From: Streptomyces tirandamycinicus
GTDB taxonomy: Bacteria; Actinomycetota; Actinomycetes; Streptomycetales; Streptomycetaceae
Assembly (NCBI RefSeq): GCF_003097515.1
Contig: NZ_CP029188.1
Location: 496,001 to 560,000 of the forward strand
Length of the DNA stretch: 64,000 nucleotides
Reading direction: 5' to 3'
Shown: positions 17,011-24,927 of the stretch, piece by piece
Numbering within the stretch: position 1 is the stretch's first letter
Layout of the letters: the number at the start of each line of letters is the position of its first letter
Notes under the pieces: model-generated
Database searches by the model: none
The model's input: the letters and a program-made list of their open reading frames with translations, nothing else
What the model was told of the DNA's origin: nothing
Translations under genes and position numbers: made by a program

Positions 17011-18258
17011 TCAGGAGCCGGGACGGGCCATCGCCGCCACGAAGGCGCGCTCGACGTCCGCCGTGGAGAGCACTCCGTAGATCTCGCCGGTCTCCTCCAC
17101 CACCAGGTACTCGGAGGCCGGGTTCGCGCGCAGCCGGTCCAGGAGCGCCTCACCGGCCAGTTCGGCCGGGACCTTCATGCCGTCGGTGAGGTCCTGGGCG
17201 AGGCCGCCGACGGCGACCCAGGGGCGGCGGTGCTCGGGGACGCCGACGATCGCGGCCTCGCGGACCAGGGCCTTCGGGTCGCCGTGCCCGTCGACCACGA
17301 CCAGGGCGCGGGCCCCGGCCTCGTTGGCGCGCCGCAGCGCCTCGGACAGCGGGGTGTCCGAGGTCACCGGCACGGCCCGCCGGGTGAGGGCCCGGGCCCG
17401 CAGTCCGGGCAGGTGCTCCCGCAGGCGCGCCATGCGCAGGCTGTTGCCCGCGCCGGTCCAGATGATGGCGGCGAGGATGGCGGCGAGCAGGGCGTCGGTC
17501 ACGGTCTCCATGCCCCCGATGTCCTCGGTGGAGTTCCCGAGGGCGCCGGTGTGGGTGAGCAGCGGCAGGCCGATCAGTACGGCGACGGCGAGGGCCCGGC
17601 CCACCCAGGCGGCGGCGACGGTGCCGCTCATCGGCTTGCCGGTGATCTTCCACACGACCGCGCGCAGCATCCGGCCGCCGTCCAGCGGCAGTCCCGGGAG
17701 GAGGTTGAAGGCGGCGACGATGAGGTTGGAGATCATCAGACCGGCGAGCAGCACGCCGGGGACGGTGCCGGGCTCCACGGCCCGCATACCGGCGTAGAAG
17801 ACGGCGGCCAGCACCAGCGACAGCAGCGGTCCGACGAAGGCGAGGACGAACTCCCGGCCCGGGGTCTCCGACTCCTTCTCGATCTCCGAGACGCCGCCGA
17901 AGAACTGGAGCTGGATGCGGCGTACGGGCAGCTTGTAGCGCAGAGCCGCGACCGTGTGGGCCAGTTCGTGGACCAGCACGGAGGCGTAGAAGGCGACCGC
18001 GAAGAACAGCGAGACGAGGTAGCGGGCGCCGCCGAGCTCCGGCAGGACCCGGTCGAGCTGCCCGCCGAACACCCAGGTGATGAGGGCCGCGACCACGAAC
18101 CAGCTCGGGGCGACGTACACCGGCACGCCGAAGGGGCGGCCCATGAGGAGGCCGCCGCCGGGCTCCGCGGAGCGGTCCCGCTTTCCGCCGCCGGGGTCCG
18201 CTGCCCCCGTGCCGGGCCGCGCGCGCTCACGCTCGCCGCTCTCCTCGTCCTTCTTCAC
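17011..18258 (-). CDS. site-2 protease (M50 family) with CBS domains
   Basis: A 415-residue intramembrane zinc metalloprotease. HELAH at residues 97-101 supplies two zinc ligands and the catalytic Glu, and NLLPGLPLDGG (Asp193) gives the third ligand within a membrane segment. About six hydrophobic segments come first, and the C-terminal third carries two CBS domains that usually sense nucleotides. Relatives include the SpoIVFB group. The substrate is unknown; anti-sigma factors are typical targets. It is divergent from the RecB-type gene with 107 bases between them, and upstream of trmI. Confidence 0.92.
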   Translation of the reverse strand: MKKDEESGERERARPGTGAADPGGGKRDRSAEPGGGLLMGRPFGVPVYVAPSWFVVAALITWVFGGQLDRVLPELGGARYLVSLFFAVAFYASVLVHELAHTVAALRYKLPVRRIQLQFFGGVSEIEKESETPGREFVLAFVGPLLSLVLAAVFYAGMRAVEPGTVPGVLLAGLMISNLIVAAFNLLPGLPLDGGRMLRAVVWKITGKPMSGTVAAAWVGRALAVAVLIGLPLLTHTGALGNSTEDIGGMETVTDALLAAILAAIIWTGAGNSLRMARLREHLPGLRARALTRRAVPVTSDTPLSEALRRANEAGARALVVVDGHGDPKALVREAAIVGVPEHRRPWVAVGGLAQDLTDGMKVPAELAGEALLDRLRANPASEYLVVEETGEIYGVLSTADVERAFVAAMARPGS

Positions 18259-18365
18259 GTGTTCCCTTCGTCGCGAGGCGTCGCTCGCTCGATCATGCAG
18301 TGCGGGAGGGTCTGCCGTCGATGGTATGCCGCTCGCTGTCGGTGGCGGGCCGTAGGGTCTGAGTC

Positions 18366-19424
18366 ATGAGTACGAGTCAGCCGCCCGTCCCGGAAGGCCC
18401 GCCGCGCCCCGAGCGGACGCCGTCGTCCGCCGGGGAGACGCCCGCCCCCGCCGCCGGGGTGCCGTCGACGGCCGCCGGGGTGCCGTCACAGCCCCTGCCG
18501 GCGGACGCGCGGGGTCCGGCCGGCGGGCCGCGGCCCGTTCCGGTGGAGGTGCCGCGCTCCGCTGACGGGCATCCGGCCCCGCCGGAGGATCCGGCCTCCG
18601 CGCACGGGAGCCGGCCGCCGGCGTCGCTGTCGCCCTCGCGTGCGAGCGACTTCATGCAGTGCCCGCTGCTCTACCGCTTCAGGGTGATCGACAGGCTGCC
18701 GGAGAAGCCGAGTGAGGCGGCCACCCGGGGCACCCTGGTGCACGCGGTGCTGGAACGGCTCTTCGACGCGCCCGCGGCGGAGCGCACGCCGCCCCGGGCC
18801 AGGGCGCTCATTCCCGGCCAGTGGGACCGGCTGCTGGAGGCGCGGCCGGAGCTGGCCGGGCTGTTCGCGCAGGACGAGGACGGTGAGCGGCTGGCCCGCT
18901 GGATGTCCGAGGCGGAGGCGCTGGTGGAGCGCTGGTTCTCGCTGGAGGACCCGACCCGGCTGGAGCCGGCCGAGCGCGAGCTGTTCGTGGAGACGGAGCT
19001 CGAGTCGGGGCTGCGGCTGCGCGGGGTGATCGACCGGGTGGACGTGGCTCCCACCGGCGAGGTGCGGATCGTCGACTACAAGACGGGCAAGGCGCCCCGC
19101 CCCGAGTACAGCGAGGGCGCGCTGTTCCAGATGAAGTTCTACGCCCTGGTGGTCTGGCGGCTGAAGGGCGTGGTGCCGCGGCGGCTGCAGCTGGTGTACC
19201 TGGGCAGCGGGGAGGTGCTCACCTACGACCCGGTCCCGGCCGACCTGGAGCGGGTGGAGCGCAAGCTGCTGGCGCTGTGGGACGCCATCGTGCGGGCCAC
19301 CGAGACCGGCGACTGGCGGCCGCGGCCGACGAAACTCTGCGGCTGGTGCGACCACCAGGCCCGGTGCCCGGAGTTCGGCGGGACGCCGCCGGTGTACCCG
19401 CTGCCGGTGGTCCCCGCGGGGTGA
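18366..19424 (+). CDS. RecB-family nuclease with Fe-S type cysteines
   Basis: A 352-residue PD-(D/E)XK nuclease. The IVDYKTGK motif (about residues 237-244) carries the catalytic residues, and a split cysteine set (FMQC upstream, C-x2-C-x5-C in LCGWCDHQARC downstream) resembles the 4Fe-4S cluster of AddB/Cas4-type nucleases. The first 90 residues are Pro/Ala-rich low complexity and probably disordered. It is not next to recC, recD or cas genes. The same neighbourhood with trmI occurs in mycobacteria. A role in DNA repair is likely but unproven. Confidence 0.9.
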   Translation: MSTSQPPVPEGPPRPERTPSSAGETPAPAAGVPSTAAGVPSQPLPADARGPAGGPRPVPVEVPRSADGHPAPPEDPASAHGSRPPASLSPSRASDFMQCPLLYRFRVIDRLPEKPSEAATRGTLVHAVLERLFDAPAAERTPPRARALIPGQWDRLLEARPELAGLFAQDEDGERLARWMSEAEALVERWFSLEDPTRLEPAERELFVETELESGLRLRGVIDRVDVAPTGEVRIVDYKTGKAPRPEYSEGALFQMKFYALVVWRLKGVVPRRLQLVYLGSGEVLTYDPVPADLERVERKLLALWDAIVRATETGDWRPRPTKLCGWCDHQARCPEFGGTPPVYPLPVVPAG

Positions 19425-19582
19425 CGCACGGGGCGGGGTGACGCGACGGGCGGGGGCGGGTGACGGCGGGCCCGTGCCTGGCGGGCCACCCGGACGGGCC
19501 GCCGGTGCGGGACCCGGTGTGCGGGCCGCCGTGGGCGGGCAGGGCAGAATGGGCCCGGTCCCGTATTGCTTGAGGAGATTCC

Positions 19583-20254
19583 GTGGCTATCCGCGTCCTG
19601 CTCGTCGACGACCAACCGCTGCTGCGCACGGGCTTCCGGATGATTCTGGAGGCCGAGCAGGACATCGCCGTGGTCGGTGAGGCCGGGGACGGTCTGCAGG
19701 CACTGGACCAGGTACGGGCGCTGCAGCCCGACGTGGTGCTGATGGACATCCGGATGCCGCGGATGGACGGGGTCGAGGCGACGCGCCAGATCACCGGCCC
19801 GGAGCGGGACGGACCGGCCAAGGTGCTGGTGCTGACCACGTTCGACCTCGACGAGTACGTCGTGGAGGCGCTCCGGGCGGGTGCGAGCGGCTTCCTGCTG
19901 AAGGACGCCCCGGCGAACGAGCTGGTGCAGGCGATCCGGGTGGTCGCGGCGGGCGAGGCGATGCTCGCGCCGAGCATCACGCGCCGGCTGCTGGACAAGT
20001 ACGCGGGCCATCTCCCCTCCGGCGAGGAGCCGATGCCGGACACGCTGCACACCCTGACCGAGCGCGAGCTCGAGGTCCTCAGGCTGGTGGCCCGCGGCCT
20101 GTCGAACGCGGAGATCGCGGCGGACCTCTTCGTCAGCGAGACGACGGTGAAGACGCACGTGGGCCATGTCCTGACCAAGCTGGGCCTGCGCGACCGGGTC
20201 CAGGCGGCGGTGTACGCGTACGAGAGCGGACTGGTGCGCCCCGGCGCGCAGTAG
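19583..20254 (+). CDS. NarL-family response regulator (orphan)
   Basis: A 223-residue two-component regulator. The receiver domain has the acidic pair at residues 9-10, the phosphoacceptor Asp55 in VVLMDIRMP, and the conserved Thr and Lys (VLVLTTFD, FLLKDAP). The C-terminal LuxR-type HTH begins at TEREVLRLVARGLSNAEIA. The start is the GTG at 19583, after GAGGAGA. No histidine kinase is adjacent, so its partner must be elsewhere. It converges with the solute-binding protein gene at a shared terminator. Confidence 0.94.
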   Translation: MAIRVLLVDDQPLLRTGFRMILEAEQDIAVVGEAGDGLQALDQVRALQPDVVLMDIRMPRMDGVEATRQITGPERDGPAKVLVLTTFDLDEYVVEALRAGASGFLLKDAPANELVQAIRVVAAGEAMLAPSITRRLLDKYAGHLPSGEEPMPDTLHTLTERELEVLRLVARGLSNAEIAADLFVSETTVKTHVGHVLTKLGLRDRVQAAVYAYESGLVRPGAQ

Positions 20255-20360
20255 CCGGCGCGCCGAACGCGCGGCAGAGCGGTGCGCGCAACGCGCGGCC
20301 GGGGGCGGAACGGCCCCTGGAAAGCGCGACTCGGCTCCCGGGGCCGTCGCGGTGCGGCCC

Positions 20361-20388
20361 GGCGGGGCCCGGGGGTCCGGGCCCCGCC
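20361..20388. terminator. terminator hairpin between converging genes
   Basis: A perfect 12-bp stem (GGCGGGGCCCGG at 20361-20372, complement at 20377-20388) with a GGGT loop. It lies 13 bases past the stop of the solute-binding protein on the minus strand and 107 bases past the response regulator on the plus strand, so it may serve both. Confidence 0.7.
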
Positions 20389-20400
20389 GTCCGGCGGGCG

Positions 20401-21987
20401 TCAGCCCTTCTTGATCTCCCAGAAGCGGAAGACCGTGGAGGCGTCGAGCGTCCACTCCAGGCCCGTGATGTTCCCGTTGTAGACGGCGTACTGCTTGCCC
20501 TGCCACAGCGGGAGGATCGGCAGTTCCTCCGCGACGATGTCCTGGAGCCGGGCGAACTTGTCACCGGTGGAGGAGCGGTCCGCGACGGCCGCCGTCTCCG
20601 GGATGATCTTGCCGGTGATCTGCTTGTTCTCGTAGCCGTTGCCGAGGACGTTGCCGTCGCCGAAGAACGGCTGGGTGAAGTTGTCGGCGTCCGGGTAGTC
20701 GGGGACCCAGCCCTTGACGTAGACGCCGTACTCGCCCGCCTGAATGCCCTTCTCGTACTGCTCGAACTCGACGGACTTGACGTCCGCCTGGAACAGGCCG
20801 CTCTGGTTGAGCTGCTGGGCGATCGCGGCCATCTCCAGGTCGGTGGCCGGGCCGTAGCGGCTCGGCGTGGACCAGAGGGTGATCTTCACCTTCTCGTCGA
20901 TGCCCGCCTCGCGCAGGGCCTTGCGGGCCTTGTCCGGCTGCGGCTGGCCGCCGTAGCGGTCGAAGAACGCGGTGTTGTGACCGGCGATACCGGCGGGGAC
21001 GATCGAGTGCAGCGGCTCGGCGGTGCCCTTGTAGACGTCGCGGACCAGGGCGTCCCGGTCTACGAGGTAGGCGAAGGCCTGGCGGACGGCGAGCTTGCCG
21101 GCGACCGGATCGTCCATGTTGAAGACCAGGTGCTGGACCTCCGCGCTGTTGCCCTCGACGACCTCGATGCCCTGGTTGCCGGCCTCCACGGAGGCCTGGA
21201 GCCCGTCGATGTCCTGGGCGGTGAGGCCTCGGTAGGCGACGTCGACGTCGCCCTGCTTCAGGGCCGTGCCGAGGCCCTTCTGGTCGCCGCGGAAGAACGT
21301 CAGGGTGACGCCGCTGTTGCGGACCTGGGCGTTGCCCTGGTACTCGGGGTTGACCGAGAACACGGCCTTCTGCTTGCTGAAGGAGTCGAGCCGGTACGGG
21401 CCGGAGCCGACGGCCTTGCCGTCCGTGCGCAGGGAGTCGGCCTCGTACTCGCGGTGGTCCACGATGGAGCCCGCACCCGAGGCGATCTTGCTCGGGAAGG
21501 TGGCGTCGGGCACCTTCAGGTTGAAGACGACCGTGCGCTCGTCGGGCGTCTCGATGCTGTCGATGGTGGAGAGCAGCGGGCCGGGGCCGGAGTCGCTGGC
21601 GATCCTCATCGCGCGCTCGAAGGAGAACTTCACGTCCTTCGAGGTCAGATCGTTGCCGTTGCTGAACTTGAGGCCCTCGCGCAGGGTGCAGCGGTAGACC
21701 GTGCTGCCGCTGGCGAAGCCGCACTTCTCCGCGGCCTCGGGCTGGGGGGTGGATCCGCCCTTGGGGAAGCTCATCAGGGACTGGAAGACGTTGTTGAACA
21801 GCAGCCAGGAGCCGGGGTCGTAACCGTCCGCGGGGTCCGTGGCGAGGACGTCGTCGGAGATGCCGACGGCGACGCGGACGCCGTCTCCGTCGGACCCGTC
21901 GCCCTGCTCCGAGCCGCAGCCGGCCAGCAGTACGGCGGACAGCCCCGCGGCCAGCGGCGCCGTCGTGCGCGTGAATCGTGCCTTCAC
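20401..21987 (-). CDS. ABC transporter substrate-binding lipoprotein (peptide/oligopeptide type)
   Basis: A 528-residue family 5 solute-binding protein (SBP_bac_5). The N-terminus is a lipoprotein signal (ARFTRTTAPLAAGLSAVLLAGC). The mature part has family features such as REGLKFSNGNDLTSKDVKFSFER, RQAFAYLVDR and VKGWVPDYPDADNFTQPFF. It is about as long as its neighbour at 22047 and clearly paralogous to it (shared LPLWQGKQY and LQDIVA(E/D)). The start is a GTG at 21987. No permease or ATPase gene is adjacent. It lies 59 bases downstream of the paralogue. Confidence 0.9.
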   Translation of the reverse strand: MKARFTRTTAPLAAGLSAVLLAGCGSEQGDGSDGDGVRVAVGISDDVLATDPADGYDPGSWLLFNNVFQSLMSFPKGGSTPQPEAAEKCGFASGSTVYRCTLREGLKFSNGNDLTSKDVKFSFERAMRIASDSGPGPLLSTIDSIETPDERTVVFNLKVPDATFPSKIASGAGSIVDHREYEADSLRTDGKAVGSGPYRLDSFSKQKAVFSVNPEYQGNAQVRNSGVTLTFFRGDQKGLGTALKQGDVDVAYRGLTAQDIDGLQASVEAGNQGIEVVEGNSAEVQHLVFNMDDPVAGKLAVRQAFAYLVDRDALVRDVYKGTAEPLHSIVPAGIAGHNTAFFDRYGGQPQPDKARKALREAGIDEKVKITLWSTPSRYGPATDLEMAAIAQQLNQSGLFQADVKSVEFEQYEKGIQAGEYGVYVKGWVPDYPDADNFTQPFFGDGNVLGNGYENKQITGKIIPETAAVADRSSTGDKFARLQDIVAEELPILPLWQGKQYAVYNGNITGLEWTLDASTVFRFWEIKKG

Positions 21988-22046
21988 AGAACCTTGCCTC
22001 TTGCTCTCGTTTCCGGCCGCGCCCTTCGCGACCGGGTCATGAAGGG

Positions 22047-23648
22047 TCAGGCGGTGCCGCGCTCGAGTTCCCACAACTGGAGGTCGGAGGAGGCGTTCAG
22101 CGTCCACTCGACTCCGTTGACGTCCGTCCGGGCGGCGACGTACTGCTTGCCCTGCCACAGCGGCAGCACCGGGACATCGTCGGCGACGATGTCCTGGAGC
22201 CTGGCGAAGGGGAGGGCGGCGGCACTGCGGTCGGCCTTGCGGCGGGACTCCGGGATGAGCTGATTGCGCGCGGCGGTGCTCACATAGGGGGTGTTGAGGA
22301 AGTTGTCCTCGTCCAGGAACGGGGCGATGTAGTTGTCCGGGTCCGGGAAGTCGGGGAACCAGCCCAGGCCGTAGACGGCGTAGTCGCCCCGCTTCTGCGC
22401 GGGACGGTACTCGGACCACTCCGTGCCCTCGACCGTCACGTCGAAGAGCCCGCCGGCGTTGAGCTGGTCGCGCAGCGCCGCGAACTCCTCGGCGGTGGCG
22501 GAGCCGTAGTGGTCCGTCGTGTAGTGGAGGTCGAGCTTCACCGGGGTGGCGATGCCGGCCTTCTCCAGGATGCGGGCCGCCCTGCGGCGGTCGGGCTCGC
22601 CGTAGCGCTCGAAGAACGCGTTGGTGTGGCCGGTGATGCTCGTGGGGATCAGCGAGTACAGCGGCTCGGCGGTGGCGCCGTACACCTTGCCGGCGATCCT
22701 GCCCCGGTCCACGACGGAGGCGACGGCCTGGCGGACCGCCTTGTCCCTGACGGAGGGGTGCTCGGTGTTGAAGCCGAGGTAGCGGATCTCCAGCCCGGGG
22801 ACCTCGGTGAGCTCGACGCCGTCCTTCGGGTGCTCCTGCAGGTCCCTGATCTGCTCCGGGGACATGGTGCGGGCCATCATGTCGATCTCGCCGGAGGCCA
22901 GGGCCTCCCCCATGGCCTCGGCGTCGGCGAAGGTGCGGAGCTCGACCTGGTCGTTGCGGACCCTCAGATCGCCCTTGTAGTCGGGATTCCTGGTGAAGAC
23001 GGCCCGGACGAGCCTGTCGCCGTCGGTCTCGGCGGTCATCGTGTACGGGCCCGAGCCGTCGACCCGGAAGCCCTCGCGCAGTTCCCCGGCGTCGTAGCTG
23101 TCGCGGCTGACGATGCCGGCGACCGGTGTGGAGAGCTTGTACGGGAAGGTCGCGTCCGGCGCGGTCAGCCGGAAGACGATCTCCTTCTCCCCCCTGGCCT
23201 CGACGGTGTCGACGGTGGAGAGCAGCGCGGCCGTGCCGTTGTCGGACTTGATGTCCCGCACGCGCTCGATGGAGAACACGACGTCCTCGGCGGTGACGGG
23301 CTCGCCCCCGGCGAAGGTGAGTCCGTCGCGCAGGAGGCAGCGGTAGGTCTGGCTGCGGGTGTCGGTGAACTCGCAGCGCGAGGCGGCCTCGGGGACCGGC
23401 CGGCCGCCGCCGCGGGGTATGTGCATCAGCGTCTGCACGGTCTGGCGCAGTATGTTCCAGGCGCCGGTGTCGTAGGCGAAGGCGGGGTCGAAGGGTGCGG
23501 GGGTCCCGCTGCCGGCCACGAACCGGTCCGTGGTCCCGACGACAATGGCGTCGCCTCCGTCCGGCGCCCCGGGCGTCGTGCCACAGGCGGCGAGCACGGG
23601 GGCGAGCAGGCCGGCCAGGGCCGGCAGCACCAGTGTCTTGCGGTCCAT
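22047..23648 (-). CDS. ABC transporter substrate-binding lipoprotein, paralogue of the next gene
   Basis: A 533-residue family 5 solute-binding protein. The signal peptide ends in VLAAC, a good lipobox. Matching features with the downstream gene include RDGLTFAGGEPVTAEDVVFSIER, RQAVASVVDR, LGWFPDFPDPDNYIAPF and LPLWQGKQY, so the pair arose by duplication. It is the first gene of the pair, with a long, partly AT-rich upstream region. There are no transporter partners in the window; a shared permease encoded elsewhere is likely. Confidence 0.9.
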   Translation of the reverse strand: MDRKTLVLPALAGLLAPVLAACGTTPGAPDGGDAIVVGTTDRFVAGSGTPAPFDPAFAYDTGAWNILRQTVQTLMHIPRGGGRPVPEAASRCEFTDTRSQTYRCLLRDGLTFAGGEPVTAEDVVFSIERVRDIKSDNGTAALLSTVDTVEARGEKEIVFRLTAPDATFPYKLSTPVAGIVSRDSYDAGELREGFRVDGSGPYTMTAETDGDRLVRAVFTRNPDYKGDLRVRNDQVELRTFADAEAMGEALASGEIDMMARTMSPEQIRDLQEHPKDGVELTEVPGLEIRYLGFNTEHPSVRDKAVRQAVASVVDRGRIAGKVYGATAEPLYSLIPTSITGHTNAFFERYGEPDRRRAARILEKAGIATPVKLDLHYTTDHYGSATAEEFAALRDQLNAGGLFDVTVEGTEWSEYRPAQKRGDYAVYGLGWFPDFPDPDNYIAPFLDEDNFLNTPYVSTAARNQLIPESRRKADRSAAALPFARLQDIVADDVPVLPLWQGKQYVAARTDVNGVEWTLNASSDLQLWELERGTA

Positions 23649-24120
23649 CCTGGACGTTTCTCCCTCGGTTCCCTCACTGGGGTACAGCGGTTGCGGGATG
23701 CTCCGCCGCGGCCGCCCGTTCGGGGCGGTGCGATCGGGCCGGAATACGGGGCGATCGGTCCTGCGGACACGGTGACGAAGGTGGTCCCCGTGACACGTCG
23801 GTGGTGCGGCGAAGCTCTCGCGACGAGATTAGTGGCTGAGCCAGGAACGCCCGACCGGGCCCCAGTTGGGGACCGCGCGGCAATGAGCGGGCATGGCGGG
23901 GAGTCGATATTCACGCGCGGGAATGATTCGTACACGCATCCACCAATGCGGACACATGGGCCCACCCGAATCACCGCACATCGGACCGCCGCTGTCATGG
24001 CCGCGCTGTTTATGCAGCGGCACGCGTGACGAACATCACGAAAGCTGGATGGTCACGGAAAATACACGGTTCACTGCCCTTGGTTCCCGTGGATATTCCT
24101 CTGCACGCTCCGTGAAAGAT
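23649..24120. other. upstream region of the solute-binding protein genes, no gene
   Basis: A 472-base stretch between the solute-binding protein gene and the HAD hydrolase gene, both on the minus strand. About 23890-24120 is noticeably AT-rich for this genome. Small inverted repeats occur at 24004-24019 (CGCTG/CAGCG) and 24025-24040 (CGTGA/TCACG with loop CGAACA). Promoters and operators for the lipoprotein genes are expected here; I cannot place a promoter with confidence. Confidence 0.5.
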
Positions 24121-24822
24121 TCAGTTCATCCGCGTCATCAGTGTGCGCAGAAAGGACACATCCACTTCCTCGAGCGAGCCGACGACGATACGGCCGTCGG
24201 CAGGCGCGATCGGCGCCACGGACGGCACCGCCACGACCCGGCAGCCGGCCGCCTCGGCGGCGGCCACTCCGGTGGCCGTGTCCTCGATGACGGCGCAGCG
24301 GGAGGGGTCGGCGCCCACCCCGCGGGCCGCGAGCAGATACGGGTCGGGGTGGGGCTTGGTACGGGGCACCTCGTCCCCCGCGACGCTCAGCGCGAAGCGA
24401 TCGCGGCCCAGCGAGGCCAGCACCCGGTCGATGATGCGCCGGTGGGAGGCGGAGACCAGGGCCGTGGGCACGTTGTGCGCGGCCAGCTCGGCCAGCAGGC
24501 GCTCGGCCCCGGGCATCAGGGGCACACCGCGGGCGATGCGGTGCTCGAAGCGCTCGTTGAGCAGCACCGTCAGCTCGGCGAGGGTGATGTCGGCGCCGGT
24601 CGCCTCGATCAGGTAGCCGGCGCTCCGGGTCATCGGGCCGCCCACCACCACGTCACGCCATGCCTCGTCCAGCTCGTGCCCGAGGTCGGCGAAGACCTCA
24701 CGCTCGGCGTCCCACCAGAAGCCCTCCGTGTCCACCAGAGTGCCGTCCATGTCGAGGAAGACGGCCTGCAGGGCGGAGCCGCCCGCCGCACGGGCCAGGG
24801 ACGCGGGGACCGTACTGGTCAT
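24121..24822 (-). CDS. HAD-family hydrolase, phosphoglycolate-phosphatase-like
   Basis: A 233-residue haloacid dehalogenase-type phosphatase. The catalytic motif FLDMDGTLVDT lies near residue 22, motif II is ALVSAS, the lysine is in PRTKPHPDPYLLAA and motif IV is VIEDTATGVAAAEAAG. The cap domain is of the beta-phosphoglucomutase subtype, so likely substrates are small phosphorylated sugars or glycolate. The ATG at 24822 follows GGAGG; the frame upstream is a shadow. It lies downstream of metH beyond two hairpins, so it is probably expressed separately. Confidence 0.92.
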   Translation of the reverse strand: MTSTVPASLARAAGGSALQAVFLDMDGTLVDTEGFWWDAEREVFADLGHELDEAWRDVVVGGPMTRSAGYLIEATGADITLAELTVLLNERFEHRIARGVPLMPGAERLLAELAAHNVPTALVSASHRRIIDRVLASLGRDRFALSVAGDEVPRTKPHPDPYLLAARGVGADPSRCAVIEDTATGVAAAEAAGCRVVAVPSVAPIAPADGRIVVGSLEEVDVSFLRTLMTRMN

Positions 24823-24846
24823 CCGGACACCTCCATCGGGGACGCG

Positions 24847-24878
24847 CAGGCCGGCCGCCAAATCGGGCGACCGGCCTG
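24847..24878 (-). other. hairpin in the leader of the HAD hydrolase gene
   Basis: An 8-bp stem CAGGCCGG/CCGGCCTG (24847-24854 and 24871-24878) continues past one mismatch into CGCC/GGCG, with loop AAATCG. It lies between the metH terminator and the HAD start, 25 bases before the start codon. It could be a second terminator for metH or part of the HAD leader. Confidence 0.5.
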
Positions 24879-24896
24879 TATGGGACCGACCAGTGT

Positions 24897-24927
24897 ACGT
24901 CGCGCGCGGCCGAAGCGCGCGATACGT
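24897..24927 (-). terminator. terminator hairpin after metH
   Basis: ACGT plus CGCGCGC (24897-24907) pairs with GCGCGCG and ACGT (24915-24927), with a two-base bulge AT and loop GGCCGAA. It touches the last base of the metH stop codon region. Confidence 0.65.

Noticed and set aside
18366..19424. RecB-type nuclease as Cas4
   Set aside because: The cysteine pattern is similar, but there is no CRISPR array or other cas gene, and the neighbourhood matches the conserved actinobacterial trmI-recB locus.
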